Source of the DNA: Lasioglossum baleicum
Taxonomy: Eukaryota > Arthropoda > Insecta > Hymenoptera > Halictidae
Length of the DNA stretch: 64,000 nt
Assembly: GCF_051020765.1 (NCBI RefSeq)
Contig: NC_134943.1
Location: 8,804,001-8,868,000 of the forward strand
Direction of reading: 5' to 3'
In this document: positions 28,355 through 40,633 of the stretch, piece by piece
Position numbering within the stretch: the stretch's first letter is position 1
Layout: each line of letters begins with the position of its first letter
Position numbers and translations under genes: made by a program
The notes under the pieces: generated by a model
The model's database searches: none
Seen by the model: the letters and a program-made list of their open reading frames with translations, nothing else
Told to the model about the DNA's origin: nothing

Positions 28355-28919
28355 TTTATTATTTTGTATAAATCAATTGAGAAAAAGGAACGAAGGACAC
28401 AATCTTTAGCATCCAGACACTATCCGTTTGATTAAGATGTTAATGGCAATATGATAACTAAAATTGAAATGTAAACTACAGAAAGTGAATGTTATAAATT
28501 AATACTAAAAGTGAGCATAATATACTGAGTTCCTGATAAGTATATTTGTTCTCACAAAGATTTAGTTATTAATTGATCGTTTAAAAATAAATGTAACATA
28601 ATTTTCATGTCTGTTTGATTACTGCACATAGATTTATATATATATATATATACATATACTTGAAAAGCATCATTCCTTTTATTGTATCGTCTTTTGTATC
28701 TGTTACATTTCATTACGAAAATATAACTGAAATGATCTGTGAGTTTAATCAGTAATTGAAATTATCATCTTGCAGGCTGACCATAAAACTTGTCAAGGAT
28801 AAAATCATTTTCGCAAACATTTTAGTACTGCTCACACGTTCGCCTAGCAAGCGAGAGAAATAGTTAAATGTAATTTATTCTGTAAAATAAACTGTACAAA
28901 TTTGATTTACGAACATGGT
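28355..28919. other. Convergent 3' UTRs of GrpE and MLH1
   Basis: AT-rich interval between two stop codons facing each other, with a short TA repeat near 28637-28652. No further gene was seen. Confidence 0.6.
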
Positions 28920-31900
28920 CTAACATCTTTCGAAAACTTTGTACAGATCGGGCAAGTTTGCTATCTGCAATATCGTTGAGTCGTGCGCAAAATGTTTAGG
29001 GGGAAGTAAACTCTCCTTAATCGCAGAATATAAAACATGTTCTGTAATGTACTTCCAGTCGTGAGCGTTATGCATAGGATTCATTTGACTGTAGTACATC
29101 GCAGTTTCTCTGCAGAAACTTTTGAAACAAGCTTGCTCTTTTGACCACTGGACTTCGGTTGCCAAACGTAGTATATACAGAGGAAGGCCAGCCTCGTACG
29201 GAAAATATTTCTCTGAAAGAAAATGAAAATAAACGATGGATTATATTTCGACGGTAGTTTTATCGATGTATTTATACCTAGTAGCACTGGCAAAGATTTC
29301 AGATTCCCCTTCTTATCTATGATAACCGAAAAGTATTCCTTTAACATATCTGCCTTCTCGAACAAGATTTCTTTAACGCTTGTTGCCAGGTCTTCTTTTT
29401 TCCCATCTTCTTCCGTCCAGCCAGCTTCGCTACTCTCCAGTCCTAACAAAGCTAAATCGTACACAGGGATCGGATCCTGAAAATAAGTAAAAGTTGATAC
29501 GCAAAACAGTTTTTAATTTGAGTACAAGTAATTTAACTCGTAACACTTACAGAGAATTTAATAACACCGTGGTTCGCAAAGTCGTACAGCATAATTTCGT
29601 AAAACAGCTCCTCTCTAAAATATAGGAGTACATATAATAATTTTTATAAATTCTTAAAATTTTAGAATTACTTAAAGTTCTCTTACGCTAGTTTCTTTGT
29701 GTTGCAAAGATACAAATTCACTCCACTCTGAATGAGCGCAGAACGTTCATCTATGCAACCTACAAAAATTAGGTCCGACAAGATTTGTTTCAATCCTTCG
29801 TGTAAATCGTTCTCTACTTCTTTCCGTAATGTCAGCACGCTCGTTAATCTCACTTCTTTTTTGAAATTATTTATCGAATAAGATTTGAACTCGTGACTAC
29901 TTGTAGTGTCATCAATCTTATTACTACCAGTTTCGATTGGTTCGTGTGATTCTAGTGAGTCTACATTAGACTGATTATCAATCTTATTTGTTTCCGTTTC
30001 GTCTTTAGAAGGACTAGATCTTTCTGCAGATTTACTTCCGAAGTATTGATACACTCGTTTACGTGCCCTGTCTGCAATTTCATCAACGCACTTTTTTTGT
30101 TGTATGGACTCGTTTGCTCTATTATTTAGTTCTTCAAAGCTATCTAGACGACTACTGTTTACATTTCTTTGATTTTCATTACTATTAGATGTGTTTGAAA
30201 TTATATTATCAGGCTCTACTAATTCTGATGATGTAGACTGACTGGATTCATTTATTAAATCACTCCATGGTGTATTTGGTGTTGCTGTTTTTACTTCTTC
30301 TACAGATGGCAATTTAACTGGCGTTAATTGTACTTCGTCTGTCTTTTCTAGATCCTTATTATCTTCATTCAAATCGTTTACTTTGTTGAGCAAAGAATTA
30401 TCTTCAGGCTGTAAAGTCTCATCGTTTCTAGCATGTTTCATTGCTGCATGAATAGTAAAATTAAACTTGTCCAATTTCTGATCGGACGAGTCGGTTCTAA
30501 TCATTTCCTGGGGACGAATTTTCTTTGTTTTATCAGTGCTTTCCTTTTCGTATTCTGGCAAAACTTCCTTTAAGACTTCTTTAGTAATATCGGCCTTCGG
30601 TAATCTTGCTTGCACGTAAAATGTTCTGGAAGCACTGTTCCCAGATAATTTCTCCTCCAGAGCAGATTTCATTTTTTCAATGATGGAATTCTCGTGTAGA
30701 AATCGCACTTCGTGTTTGGTTGGATGTACGTTTACATCAATATTCTGTGGATCGATTTCCAAAGAGATATAACACCAAGGGTGGGTCCTTTTCGGAAGAT
30801 AGAAAGAGTAAAGCTCTTCCAACATTTTCCGAATTGCTGAAACCAAAGGCTTATAGATTTCATCGTACAAAAGAGGATCGATTCAACATTCTGAAACTTA
30901 CTAGAGGATTCGACCAATCTATTATTAATGAACAGGAGGAACACCATCCTTTTATTCGTGTAATTCGGATTTGTAATTAACGCCTGCATCTTGAATTTGT
31001 AAGTCTCATCTGCGTGTTCAACTTCCATTAAGTCTCTGAAGACAGGATTACCATAAAGTATCCTTGTATTGGTCATCTTTGTGGAATTATGGGGCGTTCT
31101 GACCTAACAACGTGGATCATATTAATACGATAATATTTATATAAATTTATATTTAATCTTTGTTTATAATACCTGAGGTGTAATTTCACCAGCTTTCTTT
31201 AATACAAATCCTACTGTAGGATTGTGTACTGCATACTTTGTGACTACATCTGTAATTTTGTTGAACTCCTCAGGTATATTAGATAGAGCCTTCCTTCTTG
31301 TTGCAACATTATAGAACAAGTTCTCTATTGTTATTGTGGTTCCTTGATTTCCAGCGCATGGTTTCGGTAAGGCTTTCAGTTTACTATCAATGTAAGATGC
31401 TCTAATACAAGATAAGAAACTTAATGAAAGAACAATTTATAGGCGTTATCATTTATATGTAAAATCTGCATACTTATAAGCACATTTTTCATCAGCTGTT
31501 TTTGTTGTAATAGTTAAGAGTGCAATGTGGCTGATACTAGCCAGAGCTTCTCCCCGAAATCCAAAAGTTGATATCGATTGAAGATCTTCGAATGTTTGTA
31601 GTTTACTTGTTGTAAATCGTTCGCAAACGATTTCCATGTCATCTTTTCTGATCCCTGTACCATTGTCTTGTATCTGAAAACAACAACAAACGATCAATTT
31701 TCTACAATCGTTTTATCGACGGAAATTGTACTAACAAATACCTGTAATAATTTCAAACCGCCTTCCTTGGCAAGGATTTGAATGTTAGTCGATTTTGCGT
31801 CAAGACTAAAATGTTTATAACGAATGAATATAACGAACGAATATACAAGACGAATGTGTCTAACCTGTTCTCAATTAATTCTTTTAGAGCATTCGCTGGC

Positions 31901-31977
31901 CTTTGAATTACTTCGCCAGCTGCAATTCTGTTTACCACGACTTCATCCAATTTTTGTATTTTTCTTGGTACATTCAT
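28920..31977 (-). CDS. Mlh1: DNA mismatch repair protein MLH1, 837 aa, nine exons
   Basis: Minus-strand exons 31977-31865, 31805-31742, 31673-31474, 31401-31173, 31103-30902, 30836-29687, 29614-29551, 29476-29278 and 29212-28920 join in frame. MLH1 pairs with PMS2/PMS1/MLH3 in nuclear mismatch repair and meiotic crossing over. The GHKL ATPase motifs are intact: NRIAAGEV (16-23), DNGTGI (62-67), TTSKL (80-84) and GFRGEALAS (97-105). The transducer domain has [11 protein letters not shown] and [17 protein letters not shown] long Ser/Asn/Glu-rich linker, mostly within the 1.15-kb exon 6, accounts for the length above the human 756 aa. The C-terminal dimerisation domain ends in the invariant LYKVFERC. 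Intron 5 is only 65 bp. Confidence 0.96.
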
Positions 31978-32235
31978 GTCAAATCACCACCAAATCACAC
32001 GATTTTCAATTTTCGATCGGAATTGCAAGAAAATATATATCTGTCATCGAATTAATGCGATAAATTACTCCATAACGTAAATGTCAAAATATAAAAGGAA
32101 GAATAATAATGAAAATTGGAAAGGAAATGTTTTCTTTACTTTTGCTAGAACTACACTGAACTACACCGCACTATTGTGCACTATTGTGCCAATATTGAGT
32201 TTCGTTTTCGCGCCAAAATATGGAGTATGTATATT

Positions 32236-32891
32236 CAGGGCCGGCGTGACCTTTTGCGGGGCCCGGTTCAAAAATTGCGCGGAGCCAGACTGCACATTCA
32301 AATATAAGGAATTATTTGTTACAAGTACAACGGATGTTACATATATTTTTTGTAAGATAAATATTACATAATTTTTCTCGCTTTTTTCGCCGCAAAATCT
32401 TTGATTACGTTATCAAAATTGATTGATAGTTTGCTACTTCGCTTTCTATTGAAAGAATTGCAAGAGATCGGTCTTATCTAAATCGTAAATCGGTCTTGGC
32501 TTATTGAAATCGAAGATAATTTTTTATTACTTTCAACCGCGAGAAACTACGTTCAGCTGAAGCCACGGCTATATACCTAATGTCCTCTGCACCTGTGTTG
32601 CAGACGTGTCAACGTTTGATGTCAACGTCTGCAACACGCTGCAACGAAATATTTCAATGCAAAGACAGGAGAGAAAATCTTGCACTCATGTCAGTGTACA
32701 GCAAGTTATCATCGATTAGTGGATTATGTGAGTGCATTTTCCACACACACCCGAATATTCAATCTAAATCTATATAAATACTATACAGGGGGTCCTGCAA
32801 AATGTCTGATGAGTTTTCGTAGACCGCGGGGCTTTTTAAAACACGAGGCCGGGTTCCGGCGAACGCGCTGAACTGCCTCGCGCCGGCCCTG
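32236..32891. mobile_element. hAT element with perfect 8-bp target duplication and decayed transposase tail
   Basis: It begins CAGGGCCGGCG, ends CGCCGGCCCTG, and is flanked by TGTATATT on both sides (32228-32235 and 32892-32899). On the minus strand, about 32566-32372, a broken reading frame encodes VASAERSFSRLKVIKNYLR and, after stop codons, LAILSIESEVANYQS. This matches the C-terminal dimerisation domain of hAT transposases. Two in-frame stops and at least one frameshift make it inactive. Confidence 0.9.
32372..32566 (-). pseudogene. Remnant of a hAT transposase dimerisation domain
   Basis: The segment reads AERSFSRLKVIKNYLR and then LAILSIES, both typical of the hAT C-terminal dimerisation fold. 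It is interrupted by two stops and a frameshift near the AACGTAATC region. It lies wholly within the hAT element. Confidence 0.75.
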
Positions 32892-33237
32892 TGTATATTT
32901 ATTTGAATAGTGCTGCATTGTTTATCAAATACACTTGAGTGCACATTGTTCATAACAATTGTAAATCGTGACAATTGTAAACCATGACAATTGTAAACCA
33001 TGACGCGTTTAATTAATGATTCTTGCATTAGCAATTTGTATAAATATTTAAAATTCTAAGTGTCGCCACCTACGATAAACACGCGCGTTTTACTTGAAAT
33101 GAATAATATAAAATATAACCTGTTGGCGGAAAGACTGGGAAAGACACGGTGAAGCGTGAAGCATGGTTTCGTCGTTTCGTCACAGACTGTGGTCATCTGT
33201 GGTTTCGTGCACGTGTTAACAGTTTTTGACAGAAATA

Positions 33238-36200
33238 ATGCCACAGTGCAAGCTTTGTGGTGGTGCAGATTTTTATAAGGAAGCAGGATATTTTTTCTGT
33301 CAAACCTGTCAAACACAGAACGAGGTATGACAATGTTATTTTCTCTCTCGAAAGGCTACATTTCTACATAACTGTGCTGCTTTGTACAGGATGTCAGGGA
33401 GGAGGTTTTCGAATTACGAATAGACAATTCAACTAGATTACGAAAAACAAGGATCAGACAATTGAGAACTCAGAGCTCAGGTAAAATATAATTTTTTAGC
33501 TCACCAACCAGTGGTTGTTAACATATATTTTGATTCCCAGGTGAAGAGCTTGGATGGACCTCATGGGAGTTGTACAATTTCGTTTTAATCGGATTAACAA
33601 ACGAACTTATTGAACTTGGTGTTCCGGCAGACCTGAAACTAACGGTATTACAATTATGGGCAACGTATTTAGGAAAGTTAGAAGTGGCATTCATTTCAAC
33701 GAAGAAGAAATGTGCGCCGAAATTGGCTAAGAGATACAACAAAAGGGATGCAGAAATTATTTATGGTAAAATACAGATGCAAAAGAGAAAGAGAAAACGT
33801 AGAAAGACTGGAAGCAGTACAAATACTTCTATGGTATCTGGTAATCAAAGCGAGGGAAGTTCTTTGCGAGAACTTAACAAAAATAAAGTGAGTAATTGGG
33901 ATTTTATGCATCTATATGATGTACAGGCATTATACTATATATATTGTAAAAATTTTTTCAGAGGCTCTTAATAAACGCAGATTATGATAGATTTCTTCAA
34001 TCTCAAGCTAGTTCATCTAATTTCTCTCATCTGCTCTCAGCTTCTGAAGGTGATGGTCTTAGTTCGTTCACTCAGAGTGCGTACAGTGTTCAATCCAGTT
34101 CAGTAAAGTCTTCGGATAATGAGGGAAGGTAAATGTTCCTCAAATTGCTCATAAAAACTGTTATACAATGTTGTATCTTTTCAGAGTACAGTTCAGTTCT
34201 CATGCTAAAGAGGAAACGAGGAAAATTAAGAAGCTTTCGAAAAATGTACCTAGGAACAAAAGAGTTAGTTATAAGGCAAAACACATAAGTACTCAGTACA
34301 AGATAGGACCTCATGTGATCACACCCATGAGACTGTGGGCAATCATATATCTAGCTCTTAAGATACATAATCAACCTATTCAGTTAGGAGATATGCTCAG
34401 GTATATAATACACAATATTCACATTATTGTCGTTGTTAATTAAATTTTTTCTGGTTGCAGATATGGTAGGGAGGGGCATTTATCTTACTATAAACTGGAC
34501 CATTTACTGCCACCGGAAGTGTCTTTATCGAAGAGTGAAATGAATTTTTTGACACAAAATGTGGAAATTACTCATAAAGGAATGAGACGTCTTGCCGCGG
34601 GTATAGCGAAGTTTCTTCATGTTTGGGACGTAACGTGCCCTGATCTTTTGCCTCTGGTTCATAGATACTGCCAAGAGTTGGGATTACCAAGTATGTAAAA
34701 TATTTCTGTTAGCTACATGCTATTAATGTATGACTCGTTTTTAACGATTTTATATTTTTAGAAGGTATACAACTGTACACTGAAAGACTGATAGTTCTGA
34801 CTGCTCCGAAGATGACATTCACCATAGAGAAATCATACATTCCGAACTACGAGGGACGTGCTATGGCATTCATCGTGGTTGTACTGAAAACGTTGTTCGC
34901 CCTAGACGACGTAACCGAGTATCAGATTAGTAGGATATCAGAAAAAATAAATAGGTGAGTGAGAAAAAATGAATGTCTATTTGTCTGTCAGATGATCTTT
35001 CATGTATCGAACCTCAAAATCCAGAAGTGTGTCACAGCCCCTTTTGTAAAACATATTTTCGGTTCTTTTGTACATTTCGTAAAAAAAATGCAGCTTGAAA
35101 GAGTTAATGTAAATAGAAGATTAGGAGCTAGGGAATGTAGATGTTACGAGAACAGTTATCCGTGCATAATCGTACACGGGGGTGCAGGGAATTTTAACAA
35201 TGATATAATCATGGAAAAAATAGCAGGTTGTAAGAAAGCTGCCATAAATGGATATAAGAAATTAGTACACGGCGAGAGTTCGGTAGACGCCGTAGAGACG
35301 GCTCTATGGTGGTTGGAATGCGACGAGTTTTACAATTGTAGTTATGGGTCTGTATTAAACGAAAGAGGTATTATAATCCTAGAACTATTAATTCGGCGGT
35401 AGCTGTAAGGCAACATCAGAAACGTATGTTTTACATACCAATGCACTCGATGCAGGAGAAGTGCAAATGGATGCAAGCTTGATGGACGGTTCATCATTCA
35501 AATGTGGATCGGTAGCAGCCGTGTCAGACATAGAGCACCCTATATCGCTTGCAAAATACGTGCTGAACAATTTCCCGAATGCCATTTTTGTGGGTGACGG
35601 GGCCAAGAATTTAGCAAAGCATGCTGGTTTAAATTGGATATCCGAGGGGAACATGGTAGCACCGCTGGCACGAGTAGAGTTATCGGAAGAGGATGAAAAA
35701 AATGACATAGACAATCTAAGTTTACTAGGAGTCGACATGGTAACAAGTAAATAAGTTGCCAATAATCGTCTACATTCTAAGAAGGGTGGATAATAGGGCG
35801 GCTCTTATTCACACTTGTCAACAATTTTTGTCAAAATATCGTTTACGGCAGTCCCCAGAGTTGTTTCAAATAATTAAAAAAAAAAAACTGTGCAAAGTTA
35901 GAGCCTGATCGATTAACGGAAAAACGTGCCCCAAATGGATTGAACATTAAAATTTTTATCTGTGGGCACTCAAACTTTGCCTAGATTCTTTTTGAATTAT
36001 TTGGAGCACCTCTGGGGGGTGCCGTAAAAGGAATTCAAAAATTGAAAACAAGAGCTACCCTAGTGGACAAGCGGTTTGGGAGAATCAGTATATTTATTTA
36101 GCTACCATTTGTAGGCAGTTCTGACACTGTCGGTTGCATAGCGTACGACGGACGCAGCATTGTTGTTGGCAGTACGACAGGTGGTCTGAACAAAAAATTA

Positions 36201-38317
36201 GTAGGAAGAGTAGGAGACACTCCGATGTTGGGTTGCGGAGTTTATGCAACTAGGAACGCAGGTTGTTCTGTAACAGGACACGGAGAGACTGTAATGAAAT
36301 TGGGATTATCGCGAGCCATCGTGGAGGATATTGAACACGGTTTCACCGGGGAGGAGGCTCTTTATAAACACTTCTCTTCTATGTCCAAGAAATTTGATAA
36401 AATCGGTGGCGCGGTCGTGCTCGAATCGAATGGTAGTTGGGCGACTTATTTCACTTCCGATAAAATGCCATACGCGGTGATAGAGAATGATGTGATCACG
36501 GCCGGGGCTAGAATACAGGAAGAGAGAAGAGAAATGTACAACGCTGATACCATCAAAAATTGCGACTACGAATGTCCCGTTGTAATTAAGTTTGCATTGC
36601 GGAGAACAAGAAAGGTTTTGCACGTTTTACGAACATACTTATATTTTATGTTGCAGTATGGCTATTCCACGGGGCCTGCTGAACGAAAAGTTGTTTAGTT
36701 TTCGAGAATGGCAGGGGTATATTGAGGGCAGGAAAACGATTCTAACGCACTCGCATTATCCGACAAAAATCAAGTACTGTCCAAACACCCACGGCATAGA
36801 TGATTTGTACATAAAATTTCTGGAATTTATCACTTCTAAGGCGGAGAAGAAGGAACCAGAAATCAAGAATTCGAAACACTGTTTGTCGGAGGAGCTCGTC
36901 CACGCCATGACCAAATATATTTGTAATTTATGTTCGAACGACGGCCCACCGAAAGCGGTAGACATTTTCCCACCGTCTTTAACTCCGCTTCATTCGTATT
37001 TGCAATGTTTGTTGGAGAATCCCCTGCACGATATACCCACTGTCTTGAGAAGTGATTTTTTCCTTACAAAAGTGGGCCATATGACGAAACCTGAATCGTA
37101 AGTAGTCTGAGGTGATCGTTAGGTCAAGTCACAAATGATTTATTTATCGGTAAGATTCTGTAATCTGGTTTATTTTCAGACTTGTACAATTAGCAATGCA
37201 GTGTGGCATTAAATTAGAGATTATAGACTCGCGTTTGCACTTTATCGACAAGATCGTGCCTCCTTTTGAGCAACCAAGAATGCCGAGTATAGAAGAAATG
37301 AAAGAGCTCGTCGACGTAGAAGACGATACGAAGAACCAGCACGTGAAGAGAAATGAAAACGTGAACGATTACGTGTACAGGAAGATACCGTGCACAGTGA
37401 TGGTTGACGTTCCTAAAGAATTGTATTACAATAGTATTAGATCCACCGTAGAAAATTGTCATGTTAAATCAGAGGATTTTACATTCACGGAAACGCTACC
37501 AGATGGTAGACTAGCAATTCCTGACGACAACGGCGACGAAGAGGAGGATGAAGACGCGGGTCTACCCCACAGTATTACTAAGAAAGATATAAAATTAGAA
37601 AACAGGATTTGTAGTCAACGCAACTTGAGCTTAACTATAGCGGAAAAGGAAGCCATCGAGAAGCCACAGCTTAGTTCAAGGATGCGTTTTAAGAAAGAAA
37701 AATGGCAGTCTAAGCGAAATCCTAAGGGCCAATTCGTTAAAGGACCTGCCACAGTTATGAAACTTGAAGAACGAAGGGATGATTCATTCTCCGAATTAAA
37801 AAATTATAGTTTTAATAGCTTTGGTCAAATGAGTATCACGGATGAGAATTTATTTCTGTCGAACGGTATAGATATCAACAATATTGACATAGATAACATA
37901 GACATAGACGACGATTTTCTAAAATTGAACGATCCCTTCAGTCTAAGCGAAATTTCCTTGTTCCGAGACAAAAATTTCGTCTCAACACCAAAGACAGAGA
38001 GGAAGCGGAGCGTGAACGACGTCAATAGCAGACACCAATTTTTTCGACCCTTCAAAGACTATTGGATGTACCATTGCATTTTCAGCCGCGTGAAACCAAA
38101 GAATTTCGCAGTATTCGAAAAATCTTTACCGCGGAGCTTTCGTTGGCTATTGAACGAGTGCGCACTTGCGGTGGAAATGTCTGTGGAAGATCTTTATGAA
38201 GAAGTATGTTTTATAGAATCGTATCTTACGCATATTTCAAAGAGTTCAAACACTGAAGACAGCGGCGTGGATTCAGCGTCGAAAGCTCAATTAAATCTCA
38301 TTTTGAAGAAGTGGTGA
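33238..38317 (+). CDS. Taf1b: TAF1B / Rrn7-like RNA polymerase I initiation factor, 969 aa
   Basis: Exons 33238-33324, 33390-33480, 33541-33887, 33962-34128, 34185-34400, 34461-34690, 34762-34954, 36657-37097 and 37180-38317 join in frame. TAF1B is the TFIIB-like subunit of the Pol I selectivity factor (SL1) in the nucleolus. The N-terminus is a zinc ribbon with C4-x2-C7 and C21-x2-C24. A TFIIB-like cyclin region follows (SWELYNFVLIGLTNELIELGV..., then ITPMRLWAIIYLALKI and YEGRAMAFIVVVLKTLFALDD). A long charged C-terminal part has an acidic tract (GDEEEDEDAG) and Asp/Ile/Asn repeats. The 1.7-kb intron 7 contains a complete gene on the same strand. The join across it restores a helix continuing into FSFREWQGYIEGRK, as expected for the family. 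Confidence 0.9.
35088..36698 (+). CDS. Isoaspartyl peptidase/L-asparaginase (Ntn hydrolase), nested in a TAF1B intron
   Basis: Exons 35088-35367, 35456-35746 and 36115-36698 join in frame (384 codons plus stop). The family hydrolyses asparagine and beta-aspartyl dipeptides and matures by autocleavage before a catalytic Thr. Hallmarks are IIVHGGAGNF, SSVDAVETAL, GSVLNERGEVQMDASLMDG, the cleavage site D194-T195 in DTVGCIAYDG, GSTTGGL (209-215) with the second Thr, GRVGDTPMLGCGVYA and TGHGE. The conserved fold ends near MPYAVIENDVI. The remaining C-terminal residues are unlike the family and the frame runs 42 bp into TAF1B exon 8, so the true 3' end (another splice, or an earlier end by polyadenylation) is unclear. 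The start ATG is preceded by a run of A. Confidence 0.85.
35842..36029. repeat. Inverted repeat in intron 2 of the asparaginase gene
   Basis: TTTACGGCAGTCCCCAGAG, CAAATAATT and CAAAGTT at the left recur inverted on the right as AACTTTG, AATTATTTGGAG and CTCTGGGGGGTGCCGTAAA. It is probably a small MITE. No target duplication was found. Confidence 0.65.
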
Positions 38318-39537
38318 CAGGCTGCTATTTTTTGTTAGTCGTTTTGCACGGCGTAACGCTGATGGTGATAAGTTGTAATGTACAGTACAAAAATATATAT
38401 CAAATCATTATTATTCTCATCTTTCTAAATGACTGCATTAAAAATCTTTCAGAATGTCCCCTCTCTTTCGTTCAAGCTCGGCGCCAATTTCCATTCGATA
38501 AAAACTTGACTACTGATATTTTTAATTTCGTCGTTGAAAATCCGAGTAGCATGACAAATGGCTTGAGAGCACCATACAAAATCTTGTATGAAGTTGAAAA
38601 AATGTCAGAATATATGCTTCGACAGAATTTATAGTAAAATTGTGATACAAGGGCTACTACCACTGAAAATAATATTTTATTTGGTTCCTCTTAAAAATCG
38701 TCTCGAAAAATTGCAAATTGCATAAACCTCCGCAGTCTACTCATCACCTTCGAAGTTTCTGAAATCGAAGATTCAAAATCTTCGACCTTCGAAGGAAAGT
38801 AACGAATAAAATTTTGCTCGATCGAATAAAAAATTCGAATCGATTAATTCCGTGGGCAAGGTAGGGAGCGACTCGATTTTTGGAAAACTGTTTTACTGAT
38901 TGCGGTAGAGAAGAGATTCGAGCGGTAATAGTGCAGCGATTGGCCGGTTGCGGGCGTGGGGAACGAGCAACTGTTGCACTCTCTTGTAGGGTCTGTCGGC
39001 GGTTCCCGGTGTGCGTGTTCCTCGTCCCGAGCGAGCCTTGGGCTCGCGGCTCGAGGGACGACGGACGACGGACCGACCGTTCCGTCAGTAGTAAACACAC
39101 CAGCTGGCGTGAGGTAGTGTCGGATGGCTGTCGTCGTTCCACGATCTCGCCGCCACGGAACGTGGTTCGTGTGTACGATCACGCATCATTGTGTACAAGT
39201 ACAACAGTCCGGTCGCGTGTGCATCGGCGATCGGTCCTCGAGGAACTTGCACGGGATATTCGTGCATACTTGCGTGTGAAAGACAGTTGATTCCCGTGGT
39301 TTCCGGAGTGTTGGTCGGCATCTTCTGCGACATTCCCGACTATCAAGAGTTTATCCGAAAGTGCATGCCGTTTCTTGATCTCACACGCGTTCGTTCCACT
39401 CGACATCCCACCTGCTCTTCCGTGATCCTGGCAATCATTCATCGAAAGAGAGCCGCGCTGTCTCCGCTTCCTGCCATCGTAAGTCTATTTCAAATCTACT
39501 TTAACCCTTCTGTAGTCAACCAAAATGTATAGATTAT
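38318..39537. other. TAF1B 3' flank and GC-rich candidate noncoding first exon
   Basis: After TAF1B comes AT-rich 3' UTR and a truncated repeat copy (38649-38739). From about 38930 the sequence becomes GC-richer and CpG-rich without a convincing ORF, ending at CCATC|GTAAGT near 39480. That looks like the 5' splice site of a noncoding first exon of a gene extending to the right. This is an inference from composition and one splice site only. Confidence 0.3.
38649..38739. mobile_element. Truncated right half of the TAGACTGCGGAT repeat family
   Basis: GGCTACTACCACTGAAAATAA through CATAAACCTCCGCAGTCTA matches the right half of the 19538-19741 copy. No left end is present. Confidence 0.75.
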
Positions 39538-39960
39538 TTAACACTAAACCTACCATCACCGGTCAAAATGACCGATTCCAGATTTTCTATTTTACGATTA
39601 TTGATATAATGAAGATTTCATAAGAAATGATTGTATAGATATCTTTAGTAGTACACGTATTACAATAGGAGCTGCACAAAGTCTATATAAAATCAATCTT
39701 GTCATTTTCATAAGGGAACATGTACCAGTTACTTTTAAGGCTTGGTAGGTTTAGTATTAAACGTAACTGGTATATGTTCCCTTATAAAAATGACAAGATC
39801 GATTTTATTTAGACTTTGTGCGGCTCCTATTGTAATACGTGTACTACTAAAGATATCTATACAATCATTTCTTATGAAATCCGTTTTATTATTTCCCTAA
39901 TCGTAAAATAAAAAACCTGGAACCGGTCATTTTGACCGGTGTTGGTAGGTTTAGTGTCAA
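39538..39960. mobile_element. Palindromic element with TTAA-type ends (piggyBac-like MITE)
   Basis: The outer ends read TTAACACTAAACCTACC and, inverted, GGTAGGTTTAGTGTCAA. The two halves (about 210 bp each) are close inverted copies, including GGTCAAAATGACCG, GTACACGTATTACAATAGGAG and AAGGGAACAT. A third copy of the terminal repeat ending in TTAA lies at the centre (about 39744-39760), so the structure looks like a 220-bp element joined to an inverted second copy. Assignment to piggyBac rests on TTAA and is tentative. Confidence 0.8.
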
Positions 39961-40633
39961 AACCTTTTGCACAAATTCTCATTGTATGATTATAAATTAA
40001 TATATTAGCGAGAAAAGAATGGAATTAACGAATTGTTGAAAGAAATACAGTAAATGGATACCCGGGTACGCGTTATTTATTTCATTAACGCCCAGTGACA
40101 CTTCCGGTTGGTTAGTATCTCGTGAACGTTATTTACAAACCCGACGCACAGGGGTTGCTATGGAACTGTTCCATGGGCGTCAATGGGACATGTTTGACAC
40201 AGGAGATAGACAAGGATTCGAGTGGATCTGGACATCTAGTGTTTGCGATGTCGTTCGAGATGCCAGTATTTCGATCATATATTTCGTGCAAATGTAAACG
40301 GGCGTCAGATTTTCGAATGGTTACGGATATTTAACGGGATGTACATTGTGCGTGCCCCTCGAAACTGACTTCGTATTAATCGCGTTACATCGCGACGCGT
40401 CGGATACATCGATCCCTCTTTACAGCACGTAAACACTCGGTTATCGTCGTGGTTCGACTTTACCGAATTATATTTCGCGGGCGAATGGAATGTTTCGTAG
40501 GTTCGTGTTCTTTTTCAACGGTAGTCATTGTTGAAAATGATTATAGGGAATCAATCTTCTACCTGAACCTGTTGGTCAGCTGACAAAGCAACCCTCCATC
40601 AGTCGTTCCTAATGCAGTTAAGTCTCTTGTAAC

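Larger units (their letters stand above)
31978..33237. promoter_or_regulatory. Divergent interval between MLH1 and TAF1B, split by a hAT insertion
   Basis: MLH1 and TAF1B start on opposite strands 1.26 kb apart. A 656-bp hAT-derived element (32236-32891) occupies the middle, so the original intergenic DNA was only about 0.6 kb. The promoters must lie in the two remaining pieces. Confidence 0.5.

Noticed and set aside
36225..36698. Treating the asparaginase 3' exon as a separate gene
   Set aside because: The frame and phase join exactly to the two upstream exons, and the catalytic Thr region requires the upstream splice.
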